Assembly (NCBI RefSeq): GCF_000234665.1
Contig: NC_018335.1
Span: forward strand, 1,116,001 to 1,180,000
Source: Leishmania mexicana MHOM/GT/2001/U1103
Lineage: Eukaryota > Euglenozoa > Kinetoplastea > Trypanosomatida > Trypanosomatidae
Reading direction: 5' to 3'
DNA length: 64,000 bases
The position numbers were made by a program, and so were the translations under genes. Positions 52,387-63,526 of the stretch are shown piece by piece (within the stretch, counting starts at the first letter, position 1; the number at the start of each line of letters is the position of its first letter). The notes below the pieces were generated by a model. It saw only the letters and a program-made list of their open reading frames with translations, was not told the DNA's origin and ran no database searches.

Positions 52387-52808
52387 CATGATAGCAAGCT
52401 GTTGCTTTACAGTCCTCTGCAGGGAAACATAAGGAAGAAACCAAAGACGCGCAGCCAAGGCAGTATCCTGTGCGCTGGTGGGGGAGGGGGCACTTTTACG
52501 AGCGTTTGTGGGGTACTTTTGGGCATCGTAGACAGCACCGGCGGCCCGGCATTGTAGAAGTACACCAGTATCCTCCTCCTCGTCCGCAACGTGCATGCTT
52601 GTTTTGATGGCCGTGTATCCTTGTGCCTTTTTACATCCACTCTTCCCGCTCGCGTTCTCGATTGCCTTCCCCTAGCTCGATACCGAGGTCAAGACAAGCG
52701 GTAGCGCTGTCTTTTCTCTCTTAGCGACGCATAAGTCGATTATTCTCTAGGCCTCGCTTTTCCGACAGGAGTCTTCGCCTCATCATACCTGAAGCGGTCG
52801 CAGTGGCC
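52387..52808. other. Intergenic spacer with acceptor
   Basis: About 420 bases. A CTTTTCTCTCTTAG tract ends at 52734, 75 bases before the COA6 ATG. No gene is seen. Confidence 0.6.
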
Positions 52809-53024
52809 ATGCAGAGCGCTAAAAAACGAGAGGTTTGTTACGAGACGCGCGACGCGTTCCACAAATGCCTTGATACCCTTCCCGAGGACCCGGAGAAAGA
52901 GTGCGCTGCTCAAAAAAAGTTATTTGAGCAATCATGTCCCAAGAGTTGGGTGTCCTACTTTGAGAAGCAACGCGAGCGCGAGGTGATCTTGCAGCTTCAG
53001 GTGGAGCAGTACAAGGGGCGGTAG
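52809..53024 (+). CDS. COA6: Cytochrome c oxidase assembly factor COA6-like CHCH protein
   Basis: A 71-residue twin-cysteine protein of the mitochondrial intermembrane space, starting at the ATG at 52809 (an in-frame GTG lies two codons upstream). Cysteines at residues 10, 20, 32 and 43 give CX9C and CX10C, the uneven spacing characteristic of COA6, which helps deliver copper to COX2. The flanking wording CYETRDAFHKCLD and ESC-like FEQSCPKSWVSYFEKQRE matches COA6 closely. COX6B is the nearest alternative but differs in length and in the residues after the last cysteine. Confidence 0.88.
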   Translation: MQSAKKREVCYETRDAFHKCLDTLPEDPEKECAAQKKLFEQSCPKSWVSYFEKQREREVILQLQVEQYKGR

Positions 53025-53391
53025 GTGGTGGGTACTCTCTGTCTTTTCCGACATGTGTTTGTCTGTGTCACATTTAGCTGGAGTTGTCTCTGGTCACAAT
53101 CGAAGTGCGATTCTGAAATCTTTAGTTTTCTCGGTTGCTCAACTTGGGCCCCTCTCTCCGGCTCGGCAGCAAGCTTCCGAAGGCGCACTACTTGTACACG
53201 CGGGTGACAATCGAGTTGTCTGCTTTGGTGTATGTGCTGCGGCAGTTAGCTCGCTCGTTTCACTTCCAACCCCTACCAAATGTTGTCCTCTCCCTCTTTT
53301 CGGTCTGGCTGCGGCTCCCTCCCTTTCTCTTTCCTCTCACAAGTCACACACGCACACACGCACACTCTACTAGCCAAAAGCAAAAGAAGAC
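53025..53391. other. Intergenic spacer
   Basis: About 370 bases. A CTTTCTCTTTCCTCTCACAAG acceptor-like tract ends near 53342, about 50 bases before the EMC6 ATG. Confidence 0.6.
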
Positions 53392-53715
53392 ATGAGCACG
53401 CAGGACGAACGATTTGTGGGCCGCGTGCTGGAGAAAAACTACGAATCCGTGTTCCAGGTCCGCACGATGGGATCGCTACTGGCGGGGATTGCAGCTGGGG
53501 TTCTGGGACTCACGAACTTCCGGGGCCTCTTTTTCTTCATAGCTTGTGCTGTCGTTACGTCCTTTGCCATCATGGCGCTCAGCTGCGGCGGAAACGCGCA
53601 CAAGTGCTTCCCGAAAGGCACATCGGAGCTGTTCTCTGTACAGCAACTGCTGTCAGGCGCCATGACATACATCCTTGTATGGACGGTGGCGTACGACGCC
53701 ATCTACATTTTTTAG
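53392..53715 (+). CDS. EMC6: ER membrane protein complex subunit 6 (EMC6)
   Basis: A 107-residue protein of the EMC insertase, which places tail-anchored and multipass proteins in the ER membrane. It has an N-terminal amphipathic region with NYESVFQVRTMGSLLAGI, then three hydrophobic segments (about 27-44, 46-62 and 87-104) with the family's GVLGLTNFRGLFFF loop between the first two. It ends with QQLLSGAMTYILVWTVAYDAIY, matching the conserved C-terminal helix. Length is nearly that of human EMC6 (110). Confidence 0.9.
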   Translation: MSTQDERFVGRVLEKNYESVFQVRTMGSLLAGIAAGVLGLTNFRGLFFFIACAVVTSFAIMALSCGGNAHKCFPKGTSELFSVQQLLSGAMTYILVWTVAYDAIYIF

Positions 53716-54394
53716 CGGCACTCGGGCAGTTGCAAGGAGTGCGCGGATACCTCTACCTTTTCCTCGTGTTTGTGTGGAGCTGGATTATAACGATCTGAAA
53801 CTTGGCGTACATCAACTGAAAGGAGGGTGGGTTCAGTGGAACGTGGAAGACCACGGTGTCATGCTGAGCACAGTCGCATCGGTAATGAAGGCCGAGCGAA
53901 CTTGTGGGTGGGGGTGAATGAAGGAGCGCTGCTCCACATGCGGTGACGAGGAGGTGGATGCCCGCAAACAGCCCTGTGTCTCTCTGTTCCAGCTGAAGTA
54001 CTTTTCAACGTTGCACTCGTGTGTATTTTACTACCCCTACTTCACCAGCGTTTTCCCCTCCATGTTGGGCACGTCCTACGTTTTTCCATGTTGCTTCTTG
54101 AGTGAATGCTTCACACACGCACTCGATATACCAACGTGACCACAAAGGACGTCAGTGCACGTGTGTCCATCTTTTCATCTTTTACTCTCTATGCTATACA
54201 GAATACTATAGACTGCCAGCACGCACTCAACAAACACACGTTGGTATCCGATGCTTACGAGGTTGGAAAGGGCAATGTGGTGCCGCTCCTTTGTGTGAAA
54301 CATAAGCTGCACCTCGGCACATTACTTCACGATACGCTGAAACACACACAACCACACACAAACCGGTATACACGTGCTCCCTTCACAGCCCAAC
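53716..54394. other. Intergenic spacer
   Basis: About 680 bases with no recognised gene. CA-rich sequence at 54345-54362 and a pyrimidine-rich tract at 54372-54385 precede the start-like ATG of the degenerate CNNM copy. Confidence 0.6.
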
Positions 54395-55727
54395 ATGAAG
54401 CATTTATTGGCCTTGCGTTCTTGTTGCCAGCTCCTATCGCGGCGCGCATCTTGGTCATCCTGACGTGTCTGGCCGGAACCATGGCCGGGCTGGTTCTCTG
54501 AGTCTTTTCACTTGATGCAACTCGGCTCTCCGGCATTTCTCACACCGGCGACCCGGCTGAAGCGGAGGATTCAAGGCGGCTGCTCTCAATTCTCGAGAAG
54601 GCTCACTGGCTTTTGATTGCTTTCCTCACGTGGAATGACCTCGCGCTTGAGAGGCTGCCGTTGGCTCTCAGCACATTTCTTCCGCCCTTAGCATTGATTG
54701 TCCCATCTGCCGCGGCCACGCTCCTTTTCTGCGATATTCTTTCACGGTCTTTTTTCTAGAATGCATTCGAGGTGTCCGCTCTCTTGTCTCCCTTTGTTTG
54801 TGTTCTCACGTGTATCACTACCCCTGTGGCATGGCCGATGAGCCCGCTGTTGGGTGGTGTTGTGGGCGACAAGGATGCCGTCTTTTTCCAGCGCCGCGAG
54901 CTGCGCGACGTTATTCGAATACAACACAAGCTGTGTGAGCGGAAAAGGAGAAAGCGCGCGGAAGTGGAGGAGGCCAGCGTCGAAAGCCAGGAAAGCGACG
55001 AGGAAAACCTCACCAAGGGTGGGATCATGCTGATGCGCAACGTGCTCAGTTTGTCAAAGAGCACTGCGAACGACATGGTACAGTTTCCAATCGAAGAAAA
55101 TGTACAAGTGGGAGATCGCGACATCCTCCTCTTCCCATACGTTATTGTAGAGATGTTCGCCAATGGATACAACTTCATCCCAGCCTACGAGAACGCCGAC
55201 GCCCCAGCAAGCGTGACGCAAATCCTCATGGAAGAGATGCTCATCGTGTTCATTTACCGATCCACGTCGGAGGGCGTGTGTGTTTGAAATATGGAGCTGG
55301 TGCTGCTTCAGTGCTTCAAAGGCAGTACCATGTCCACTGAGGTCTGTGTTCACCTCGAAGGCATTTCGCTGTCCGGTGCTGCATTCGCAAACGAGACTGG
55401 TGACAAGGTAGGTTGGGCTGCTGACGTTGAGGACCGTCAATGGGTAGATTCACGAGACGACGCTTCAGGCCGAGATGGATCCGCGCGGCCAGTCGCCGAT
55501 GCGGGTGACGGTGCGCTCATGGAGAGGCTTTTGGCGAATGGGCCAGTGCCCCATAAACGTGAGCAGCCGAGCCAGGACCTTGAACGTCAGTTTCGCCTTA
55601 ATCCAAGCTGAACCTCAAAATGAGAGGTCGGTACGGCGCGCCGCCTCGGCTGAGCGACTCAGCACTGTTGTGAGCACAGGCGAGGCGTCTCCTCTACACC
55701 AGTACTCAATGAAGGCTGCCGTGTGAG
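54395..55727 (+). pseudogene. Degenerate CNNM-like (DUF21/CBS) gene copy
   Basis: One reading frame here keeps clear similarity to the intact CNNM-like protein at 56390-57598. From about 54415, ILVILTCLAGTMAGL matches the first membrane helix. Matches to VFSLD, LLSILEKAHWLLIAFL, TTPVAWPM, RRELRDVIR, GIMLMRNVLSLS and FIPAYENADAPASVTQ follow in order. It is interrupted by in-frame stops at 54499 (TGA), 54757 (TAG) and 55285 (TGA), and again at about 55612. The ATG at 54395 is in a different frame from the homologous part, implying a frameshift near the start. The CBS half is strongly diverged and the C-terminus is not traceable. Not expected to give a functional transporter. Confidence 0.75.
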
Positions 55728-56389
55728 CTTTTTCTTCCTTCACGGTGCCTCAAAGAGGGTATTTCGCTGGGCACCTCTATTTTGGCTTCATGGATTGGTC
55801 TCTTACTTTGACGGAGGATCAAGACACTTTTTTGTTTCCTTTTGCTTGCAGAAAGAGGCCAGGTTGATTCTACAGGGTCAGAAGCGAAAGTACGGCCCAG
55901 CCGAAGGAGGCATACGTGACTCGGTGCGTGGTAATTTAAAGTGCCGGATGAGCTCTCTCTCGTCTCGGGCCCGCCTCATCGTCTCTCTCACTCACGAAGG
56001 TTGCACGGGGCGCGGTGCGCACTAATGCACATTTCAGAGTCGGTCGGACCTCACGACACGGCGTTTCACGTGGTTCTGTTCTGCATCTCATTTCCCCCTC
56101 TCTCCTGTATCTTGTTTCTCCCCTGCTCTCCGTGCTGTTTCTCTTACGCATCGATGCCGATGTGCGAGCATAGGTGCAAATTCACCGAGTTAGCGTCCTT
56201 GGGAAAGTTTGCGAAGAGGTGCATTGTGGGTAGTCTGGGGGAAGGAACAAGAAAGGGTATCGTGGTCAAAGTTGCCGCGCCCTAGCGCCATCTTCTGCAG
56301 GGCAAGCTGCGCCCTTACCTTCTGTATTCTTCACACGCACATGAGCATCTCCAACAAAACTCACATACACGGTCTCATACACTCCCCCG
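55728..56389. other. Intergenic spacer
   Basis: About 660 bases with no supported gene. Pyrimidine-rich segments occur at 56091-56150. A CTTCTGTATTCTTCACACGCACATGAG stretch lies about 50 bases before the next ATG. Confidence 0.6.
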
Positions 56390-57598
56390 ATGGCGAACGG
56401 CTACAGCATACTCGGTGTGCCGGTCGACGTGTCGATTTGGACGTTGATGGTGATTATCACGGGGCTGGTGGTGCTAGCGGGGCTGATGGCGGGGCTCATT
56501 ATCAGCGTCTTCTCGCTCGACAAGGATCGGCTGAAGGTGCTCGCACAGCGATCGGAGACAGTGGAGGGGCGACGCGCGCGGCGGCTGCTGCTCGTCTTGC
56601 AGAATCCGCACTGGGTTCTCGTTACTCTCGTCGTTGTCGACTCCGCCGCAACGGAGATGCTGCCGTTGTTGTTCAATGTCCTTCTTTCCCCCGTCGAGGC
56701 AGTCATCATGTCTGTGATCCTGCTGGTCGTCTGCGGGGAGATCATACCCGAAGCAGTGTTCACGCATCACGCACTGGCGCTGGGTTCAGCGTTGACTTAT
56801 CTAGTGCTGGCGCTAATGGTAGTCACAGCACCAATATCGTGGCCTGTTGGGAAGGTGCTAGACTGGTGCGTTGGGAGCCGATCGGGTGTCGCCTTTAAGC
56901 GTGGCCAGCTACGCGAGGTGATCCGATATCGGGCCGCCCAGCTTTATGACATCCATGGAGACGATGACGACGAGACCGCACCGCCGCGGGAGAGCAGCCT
57001 GGACACACGAGAGCCGCGGTCGATGCACCAGCTTGAGACCCAAATAATGCTCGGGGTCTTGAGTCTATCGGAGTACGTCGGGTCCTCTGTGTTGAAGAAG
57101 GGCATTCGGGCAACTTTCACTGTCCACCTTGACGCCGTTGTTAGCAAGCGGATGGTACAGAGCATGGTGACGCACAAACTAACTCACATTCCCGTGTACA
57201 GCGACGTCGGAAACCCATCTAACGTCACGCAAGTGTTGGAGCTTCGGCTTTTGCTCTTCTTTGCCTACTCCGAGGAAGGAGCTTCGATTCGCATCCGCGA
57301 TCTCCCACTCTTGCCGCTGCCTCGGTACAGTGCAGACACGCCGTGCAATTTGCTTCTGGACTACCTCCGTGCTTCTCCTCTCCAGGTAGCCGCGCTCACG
57401 AGCTCAGATAACGCTGCAAGAGTTGTTGGCATCATCTCAGCATCGGATGTAGTGGAGCTTGTGCACAAAACCTCGTTCGATACCGCCTACGTGGAGTCTC
57501 ACCGGCCGCAAGGCAGTGTCGTGCAGTCCTTTCGTGCGCACAACGCCTCCATGACTCACGAGACAAACCAGATGTTACTGAACGACATGAACACGTGA
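56390..57598 (+). CDS. CNNM/CorC-like metal transporter family protein (DUF21 plus CBS pair)
   Basis: The 402-residue membrane protein has an N-terminal DUF21 domain (about residues 12-185). Its membrane helices include VVLAGLMAGLIISVFSLD, WVLVTLVVVDSAATEML and VILLVVCGEIIPEAVF, the last holding the family's GEIIPE motif. RGQLREVIRY and an acidic linker follow. The Bateman module (about 220-365) has SKRMVQSMVTHKLTHIPVY and, in its second half, ARVVGIISASDVVELV. CNNM/CorC proteins are implicated in magnesium or divalent-cation efflux at the plasma membrane or other membranes. It is directly downstream of a degenerate copy of itself, so the locus once carried a tandem pair. Confidence 0.9.
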   Translation: MANGYSILGVPVDVSIWTLMVIITGLVVLAGLMAGLIISVFSLDKDRLKVLAQRSETVEGRRARRLLLVLQNPHWVLVTLVVVDSAATEMLPLLFNVLLSPVEAVIMSVILLVVCGEIIPEAVFTHHALALGSALTYLVLALMVVTAPISWPVGKVLDWCVGSRSGVAFKRGQLREVIRYRAAQLYDIHGDDDDETAPPRESSLDTREPRSMHQLETQIMLGVLSLSEYVGSSVLKKGIRATFTVHLDAVVSKRMVQSMVTHKLTHIPVYSDVGNPSNVTQVLELRLLLFFAYSEEGASIRIRDLPLLPLPRYSADTPCNLLLDYLRASPLQVAALTSSDNAARVVGIISASDVVELVHKTSFDTAYVESHRPQGSVVQSFRAHNASMTHETNQMLLNDMNT

Positions 57599-58329
57599 CG
57601 CCAAACGTGGAGCGAAGTCGCGTCTGCATGGTTTTGTCTAGTGTGCTTCTTTTCATCAATGTTGCCGCTGCTTTCCTACTTGGTCACTCGACTGTACTGG
57701 CGTTTACCTTTTATTTTGTGGTTGCTCTCTTGCGCTTCCCTCATCACGTACCGCTGCCTCAGCGACAGCTGCTCTAAGGCTCGAAATATGGCGAAAAGAA
57801 ACCCAATCAGAATATACACTGTTGCAATGAGAGTGTTTTGCTGTGAGAGGGCTTGGCGAGTGGTGCCTTCTGCCTTTGTTGCGCATTGGTGGCCGAAGAG
57901 AGTTTCCTCTTTGTCTCACTCGAGGCCGAGGCAGACGTGATCGCTCTCATCGCTGAAATTGCCCTGAGGATTACCACCCGCCCCCTGCAACTCTGTCTCT
58001 CTCCCTCCTCTCTCATTTCACTCTCGTCCCCCCCTCCCTTCTTTTTCTCCCATCCTCTTCCCAGTCTCCCCTTCCCCGACACACGCGCGCACTGTCTGAG
58101 ATCCACGAAGAAATCACGAGGGCCTTCGCACTTCCCCCCCCTCTTTCGTTTTCCATCTTTTAAAGCGAAAACGACTACGCAATCGCTTTTTATCCCCCAC
58201 CTCCTCTGTATCATCATCAGCAACAAAAAGGCAGGACAAAGACACACCCCGACGGACCGCTACCTCTTCCGTTTTTGTCGATCCGTCTCGGTGTGTGAGC
58301 TCATTGCCAGGTGGTTGTCGTAACCGAAG
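57599..58329. other. Intergenic spacer with long pyrimidine tracts
   Basis: About 730 bases. Long CT-rich stretches at 57990-58065 and 58120-58170 offer several AG acceptors for the AIR9-like gene. No gene is recognised. Confidence 0.65.
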
Positions 58330-60972
58330 ATGTCGACTCGCAACGGCCGACGTGGCATGGGGCCCTTTGGCGCCAACAAGCCGATTGGCGTGCAGATGAA
58401 CCGCAAGAACCTCCGCAGCGTGCGTGAGGTGACCCTGGACCACTACGATGCCGAGTACATGTATCTGCGCGAGAACGAGCTTATCAGCTTTGACTGTGAC
58501 GTGAAGATGGAGCAGCTTCTCGTACTTGATCTGTCCATCAACGAGATCACCGGCGCCGTTGACTTCCTGAAGCGCACACCCCATCTTCACCACCTCTACA
58601 TGACCGGAAACAAGATCGACACCCTCACCGGGATTTCCAACTTTGCCGCCATCGAGACGCTCTGCCTCAGCGACAACGCCATCAGCTCGTTTGCAGGTCT
58701 TGAGAACTTGCCGAACCTGCGGGTGCTCTCGCTGAACTTCAACAACATCACAAGTTTCGAAAGTTATCCGGCCCTGCCTAACCTGCACACACTTAACCTG
58801 GTGGGCAACCCTGTCACGGATGCCCCCAACTACCGTTCCATGGCTATCGCAGTCAACGGGGTGAACCTCGTCTCCGTGGACGGAAACCCTGTGCAGGTTG
58901 AGGAGCGCGCTGACGCGGATAAGTACAAGGGCAAGGTTGTCCACTGCGTGCGCGAGGGCTTCACGGTAGAAGGCGAGAACCCGGAGAAGGCCGCTGCCGC
59001 CTTCATGGTGAAGATGCAGCGCAACCGCCAGGACGCCAGGTACCTCCAGCTGTGCTCCATCAACCTCGCTCCTGTTTCGGAGGAGGGCGGGGACATCATG
59101 GAGGGGGACCCAGTTGCACTGTCGCTGTGCATGCAGGATGTGCGTCCGTACGCGCAGCGCACCACCGAAGTTTTCCAGTCCAGCTACCTGTACCCCGTCA
59201 TCTTCAAGGTGTCCGGCGAGGCTTCGGAGGTGTTCGTGGTGGGGTCCATGAACAACTGGACGGAGCCGATAAGCCTCGAGCGGTGCGTTGAGGGTGACGA
59301 GGTGTACTTCCACACAACTCTGTACCTCCCCACGGGCGACTACGAATACCGCTACATCGTGGACGGTGTGGAGAAGGTTTCTGAAGCAAACAGCATGCCC
59401 TCCAAGTACAAGCAGGGCTTCTGCAACATCTACAAGGTGGCGGGGCTGGAGCCGCAGGAGGAGGATCAGGACACGATCCTCCACATCCGTTGGATGCGCA
59501 GCTCCCCGAACGGCTCGTATGAGGTGATTGAGGACGAAAACACGCTCACCTACACACCGAAGACGGCGGACATCAACTGCTGCCTGCGCGTTGAGGTGCT
59601 GGCCTACGTCAACGGTGAGTTTTCCTTCCTCTACTTTGACATCTCGACACCGACCAAGCCGGCCCCACCACAGTGCCCACGTCTTGAGGTGACCGGGGTG
59701 CCGGTGGAGGGTGGTCTGCTGGCGGCAGAGGCAGACTACTTCGGCGGCATCGAGGGCAACTCGTCTCTCGTGTGGTACCGGATCTCGCCAAGCGGCGATG
59801 AGGTGACTGTGGACGTCATGGACCCGTGGGCGGGCTATGAGGTGACTCGCCACGATATCGGGTGCCGCATCCGTGCCGAGTTCACACCTGTCCGCAACGA
59901 CTGGGCCGCCGGCGAGCCCAAGTCCGTGACGACGGACCCTGTGATTGCCTGCTCCCCGGAGTGCCGCACCATCAAGATCATCGGCAGCCTGGCCGAGGGC
60001 AGTCAGCTGACCGTGGATGTCGAGTACAAAGGCGGTGAGGAGGGCAACAGCTTCTACCAGTGGCTGCGCAAGGCGGGCAGCAAGAACGATTACACACCCA
60101 TCTCTGGGGCCAACGGCACCAAGTACGTGGTAACACCAGAGGACGTGGGCCAGTACCTGGCCGTAGAGTACACCCCGGCCAATGTGGAGGGTGTTGTCGG
60201 TGAGACATGCCGCTGCGTCTTGAACAACCCGATTGATGCTGGCGTGCCCAGCGTGAACCGCCTCATCATTGTTGGTGAGCTCATGGAGCAGCAAACCCTG
60301 ACCCTCGAGTATGACTACAAAGGCGGCCAGAGCGGCGCGCATATGATCCAATGGTACCGCCGCGACAGGAAGCGAAGCCATATGACGAAGATCGGATCGC
60401 CGAACAGCAACTTTGTGACGCTGACCAACAAGGATGTGGGGTGCTCGATCGAGGTCTCGGTCACGCCGGTGCGCCACGATGGCGTGACGGGTAAGGTTGT
60501 GACTGCAAAGCGCGCCGGCACCGTGGAGCCGTGCGCGCCGGAGCTGAAGTCGCTCAAAATTGTGGGGGACCCGGTCGTGGGCAAGGAGCTCCAGGTTGAG
60601 GTGGAGTACTGCGGCGGGACGGAGGGTGAGTCGATCGTAAAGTGGGAGATCGAGGATCTCCAAACCGAGGAGTTCAACGTCATCGCCGCGAATGCGAAGA
60701 CGTACACAGTGAAGGAGACGGACGCGAACAAGGTGCTCAAGGTCACCTACACTCCCGTGCGCAGTGACGGCGAACAGGGCGTCTCCAAGACGCGCTTGGT
60801 GCAGATGAAGGAACAGGAAGAGACTCCAGCGGCAGTGGAGCCTCAGGCGGATGCTTTACCGACTATATCGATGTCCTTGACGTCCTCGGCGCAGACGTCG
60901 CCGCCGCATATGTCGCTTACGTCGTCCGGGGAGTCGAGCATGAGTATCTCGCTTCATGAGATCGCCGCCTAG
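58330..60972 (+). CDS. AIR9-like microtubule-associated protein (LRR, CBM48-like and A9 repeats)
   Basis: The 880-residue protein has three parts. Leucine-rich repeats occupy about residues 45-195, with units such as LLVLDLSINEITG, LHHLYMTGNKIDTL and LRVLSLNFNNITSF. An AMPK-beta/CBM48-like Ig fold follows at about 285-375 (VSGEASEVFVVGSMNNW, GDYEYRYIVDG). Then come four clear A9 Ig-like repeats starting near 449, 544, 643 and 739, each with a YxGGxEG core, a WYR-type strand and a YTP(V/A)R ending, plus a diverged first unit at about 385-448. The tail is Ser-rich. AIR9 proteins bind microtubules; the trypanosome homologue lies on the subpellicular corset and affects cell shape and nucleus position. 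The start is the first ATG. Confidence 0.92.
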   Translation: MSTRNGRRGMGPFGANKPIGVQMNRKNLRSVREVTLDHYDAEYMYLRENELISFDCDVKMEQLLVLDLSINEITGAVDFLKRTPHLHHLYMTGNKIDTLTGISNFAAIETLCLSDNAISSFAGLENLPNLRVLSLNFNNITSFESYPALPNLHTLNLVGNPVTDAPNYRSMAIAVNGVNLVSVDGNPVQVEERADADKYKGKVVHCVREGFTVEGENPEKAAAAFMVKMQRNRQDARYLQLCSINLAPVSEEGGDIMEGDPVALSLCMQDVRPYAQRTTEVFQSSYLYPVIFKVSGEASEVFVVGSMNNWTEPISLERCVEGDEVYFHTTLYLPTGDYEYRYIVDGVEKVSEANSMPSKYKQGFCNIYKVAGLEPQEEDQDTILHIRWMRSSPNGSYEVIEDENTLTYTPKTADINCCLRVEVLAYVNGEFSFLYFDISTPTKPAPPQCPRLEVTGVPVEGGLLAAEADYFGGIEGNSSLVWYRISPSGDEVTVDVMDPWAGYEVTRHDIGCRIRAEFTPVRNDWAAGEPKSVTTDPVIACSPECRTIKIIGSLAEGSQLTVDVEYKGGEEGNSFYQWLRKAGSKNDYTPISGANGTKYVVTPEDVGQYLAVEYTPANVEGVVGETCRCVLNNPIDAGVPSVNRLIIVGELMEQQTLTLEYDYKGGQSGAHMIQWYRRDRKRSHMTKIGSPNSNFVTLTNKDVGCSIEVSVTPVRHDGVTGKVVTAKRAGTVEPCAPELKSLKIVGDPVVGKELQVEVEYCGGTEGESIVKWEIEDLQTEEFNVIAANAKTYTVKETDANKVLKVTYTPVRSDGEQGVSKTRLVQMKEQEETPAAVEPQADALPTISMSLTSSAQTSPPHMSLTSSGESSMSISLHEIAA

Positions 60973-63526
60973 CTGGCGCAGCCGAGGGGCGATGGTGAGA
61001 TTCGTACCGAGGCGAAGACGCATAAGTCGGACGAGAACATTCACGCGTGCACAGAAATGATTGAGTGGGTGGGATGACCTGTATCGATGTCCACGCCCAG
61101 CTGTACTTGTTGAGCTCACCACTGCCGCAAGCACGACCATCGCGGTGGTGTGTGTTGAAAACACAGGTAGTGCGAGGCTACACTTCTTTGCTCGTCGCAT
61201 CTGTGTATGTGTGTGTAAGCGTTTGCGTGTGAGAAAGCAGATAGGGCTCCAGCCTGGTGCTTCTACGCTCGTGGTAGGCCACTCAACGGTTTTATTTCTC
61301 GAAAGGCCGAGGAAAGGCGTTTCGCCCGCTCTCTGCGTGCACTGGCGCGGTAGTGTGACGCTAGACAAGCACAGTGAGATGTGGATGTATGTCGGACTGC
61401 ACGAGGGAGCAGCGACGGTGGAATGCCTCGACCGCTTTTTTCTCGTTGTCGCTTTGATAGGTTCTGAAGGCTCCACCCTGCTCTCACCTACCTCTCTCCC
61501 TCCCCCCACATTCGTTGATGAGGGACACAAGTGTTGGGCTGGCAACGTTGCCTTTTTTTTTGCCCTCTCTTGCATGTGGGTACACATTTGTTTGTTTGTT
61601 CTCTCCCTGTATCGCTGATGCGGAAGCTCCGCTTTCCCGTATCGACTCTTCTCTTGCGACAAAAAAAAAGAAAGATGAAACGAAAAGAAAAAAGCGAATA
61701 AAGCGGCAACTCCAGGAACACGGAAAAGGCGCACTGTATGGACATGTCTTGCCGTTTTTACGTTTTCTGCACTTTTTCTTTTCGCGTATCCTTTACGTCT
61801 CTCGTCTGTACTGTCTCCTCGTGGGTTCTTCTTTCGCTATTTGCCTTTGTCTTGATGTACTTCCTTTTACGTTTTTTAACGTTCGACCTTCCTCTCCTCT
61901 TTCTCCTCTTCCTTTTGGATTTGTTTTTTTTGTCTTCTGGGCTGTTGTTGGCTGTGACGCAGTGACCCGGTTGTGGTTGATTTACGTGGTGGCTTGGAAC
62001 GGAGGATCCGCCGCGTTATACATATATATATGTTTCATATATGTTCAAACTACGGTGACCAAGGCGGCGTTTTTCTTTGCTTCTGTTTCCCTCACCCTCT
62101 GTCAAGCTCAGTGGATCACGCTGGTGAGCGTCGCTTTGCTTGTTTATGTAATGGTTTCTTGCTCTCCATATGTCTAAGTGGGAATGTATGCATCCGCATA
62201 CGCTTTCGATTGAGGGAATGCGCGTGCTTTTTTTCCTGTACCCCCCTCTCTCTCTCCAGAGCCGGAAAGTGAAAAAGGACTTGATCGGTGAGGATAATGA
62301 CTGACTAGATCTTGTGTGCGTGTTGTCAAGGAACGGAAGGGAGGAAAGAAACCGAAGGGCCTTGTACCAGTCATGAGTCGTCTTTGGACAGCGATGCCAA
62401 GCGACGCTCTCGGCATCTATACATTCTGTGTATCTCGCCATTGGGATCGGGTGTGTACATATCGCCGTTTCATTTTCGTTCTTTTTTTCTCGAATCCTAC
62501 CGCGTGGCATCTCTCCCAGCTCCAGCCAGCATGAGACGAAAGGGGATAGGAACGTGAGGCACCACAGGTGGCAGCAAGGAAGGGCAGATGTATCGTTCCA
62601 TCCGTTTATGTGCAGGAATCCAGTTGACACGCGCTCCTCATCGGCCTCTGGAAGCTGGCGTCTGTCTTCAATTCAATCACTGCCCATATGAATATGTGTT
62701 TGTGTGTGACTGTATTGTCTTTATTGCCTCATCTTCTCTCTCGCTGTTAATGTTCTTGTGAAGGTATTTTGTCTTCGTTTTTTTTTTGTGACGCTATAGA
62801 TAGGATTTGTTTCTGTATGGGCTATGTGCCAGAAAAAAACGATCAAGGAAAGGAAACAAGTAATGCAGCAGTTCAAGGGAGACACCTGGGGTCACTCGGA
62901 CCCGGTTCTCCACTCTTCCTCACGGTGCGTCTTCTTTACAAGCCTATATGGGAGGCCGTTGGGCACTTTGTTTTGGGCCTGACAATGCTGCCGTGCGATG
63001 GGGACTCAAAAGGACTGCCAACTTTTGCTTTTGTGTTGCCTGAAGGGGTATCTCTCTATGAGCAGCTACGCGGCGCTTGCTTCTTCCATGAACATACAGG
63101 GTCGTGAGTTAGTCGGTGCTTCCTCTCACTTTAGGCTTCTTGTGCCGTATCTTTGATTCTCCCTATCACCTCCTAGCTTTCTTTCGTTGGGGCTCTCGGA
63201 ATGGGTGCAGCGATCCATAAGCTGACGTGTCGTGATACTGTCGAACATTGCCTTTCGCCCACGATCTTGCGAAGGCCTTCCGTTATGGGTGCGGAGACGA
63301 GGTGAGGGGACTGATTGTTCTTACTCTCTCGGCGCTGGACAACAGTAGCTTGGCGAGTCGAAGACGTCCGCTGCGGCGCACTCACGCGCAGAGACATCCC
63401 CACCACGGCAATCACTCCAGCAACCAAGGATTGTGAGAGCTGCAGCCTTTTCTCTGTGCATACGCTTTCTGCCGTTTTCTTTTGGATGTCCTTTACCACT
63501 TCTATCTCCTATGTGCCCTTTTCTAC
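60973..63526. other. Long spacer, probably the AIR9 3' UTR and GTPase 5' flank
   Basis: About 2.55 kb. Open frames of 100-185 codons occur, but they have no recognisable domains and read as T- and C-rich low-complexity sequence. A TA run lies at 62017-62031 and T runs near 61550-61560 and 62780-62789. No gene is called. Confidence 0.55.

Noticed and set aside
58114..60663. 849-codon open frame on the minus strand opposite the AIR9-like gene
   Set aside because: Its sequence is a low-complexity His/Val/Arg/Leu-rich read of the complementary strand of a GC-biased gene, lacks any domain, and runs against the transcription direction. The plus-strand frame has clear LRR, CBM48-like and A9 domains.
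61061..61618. 185-codon plus-strand frame after the AIR9-like gene
   Set aside because: No domain, no clear acceptor just upstream, and composition like the surrounding T/C-rich spacer. Kept as possible 3' UTR.
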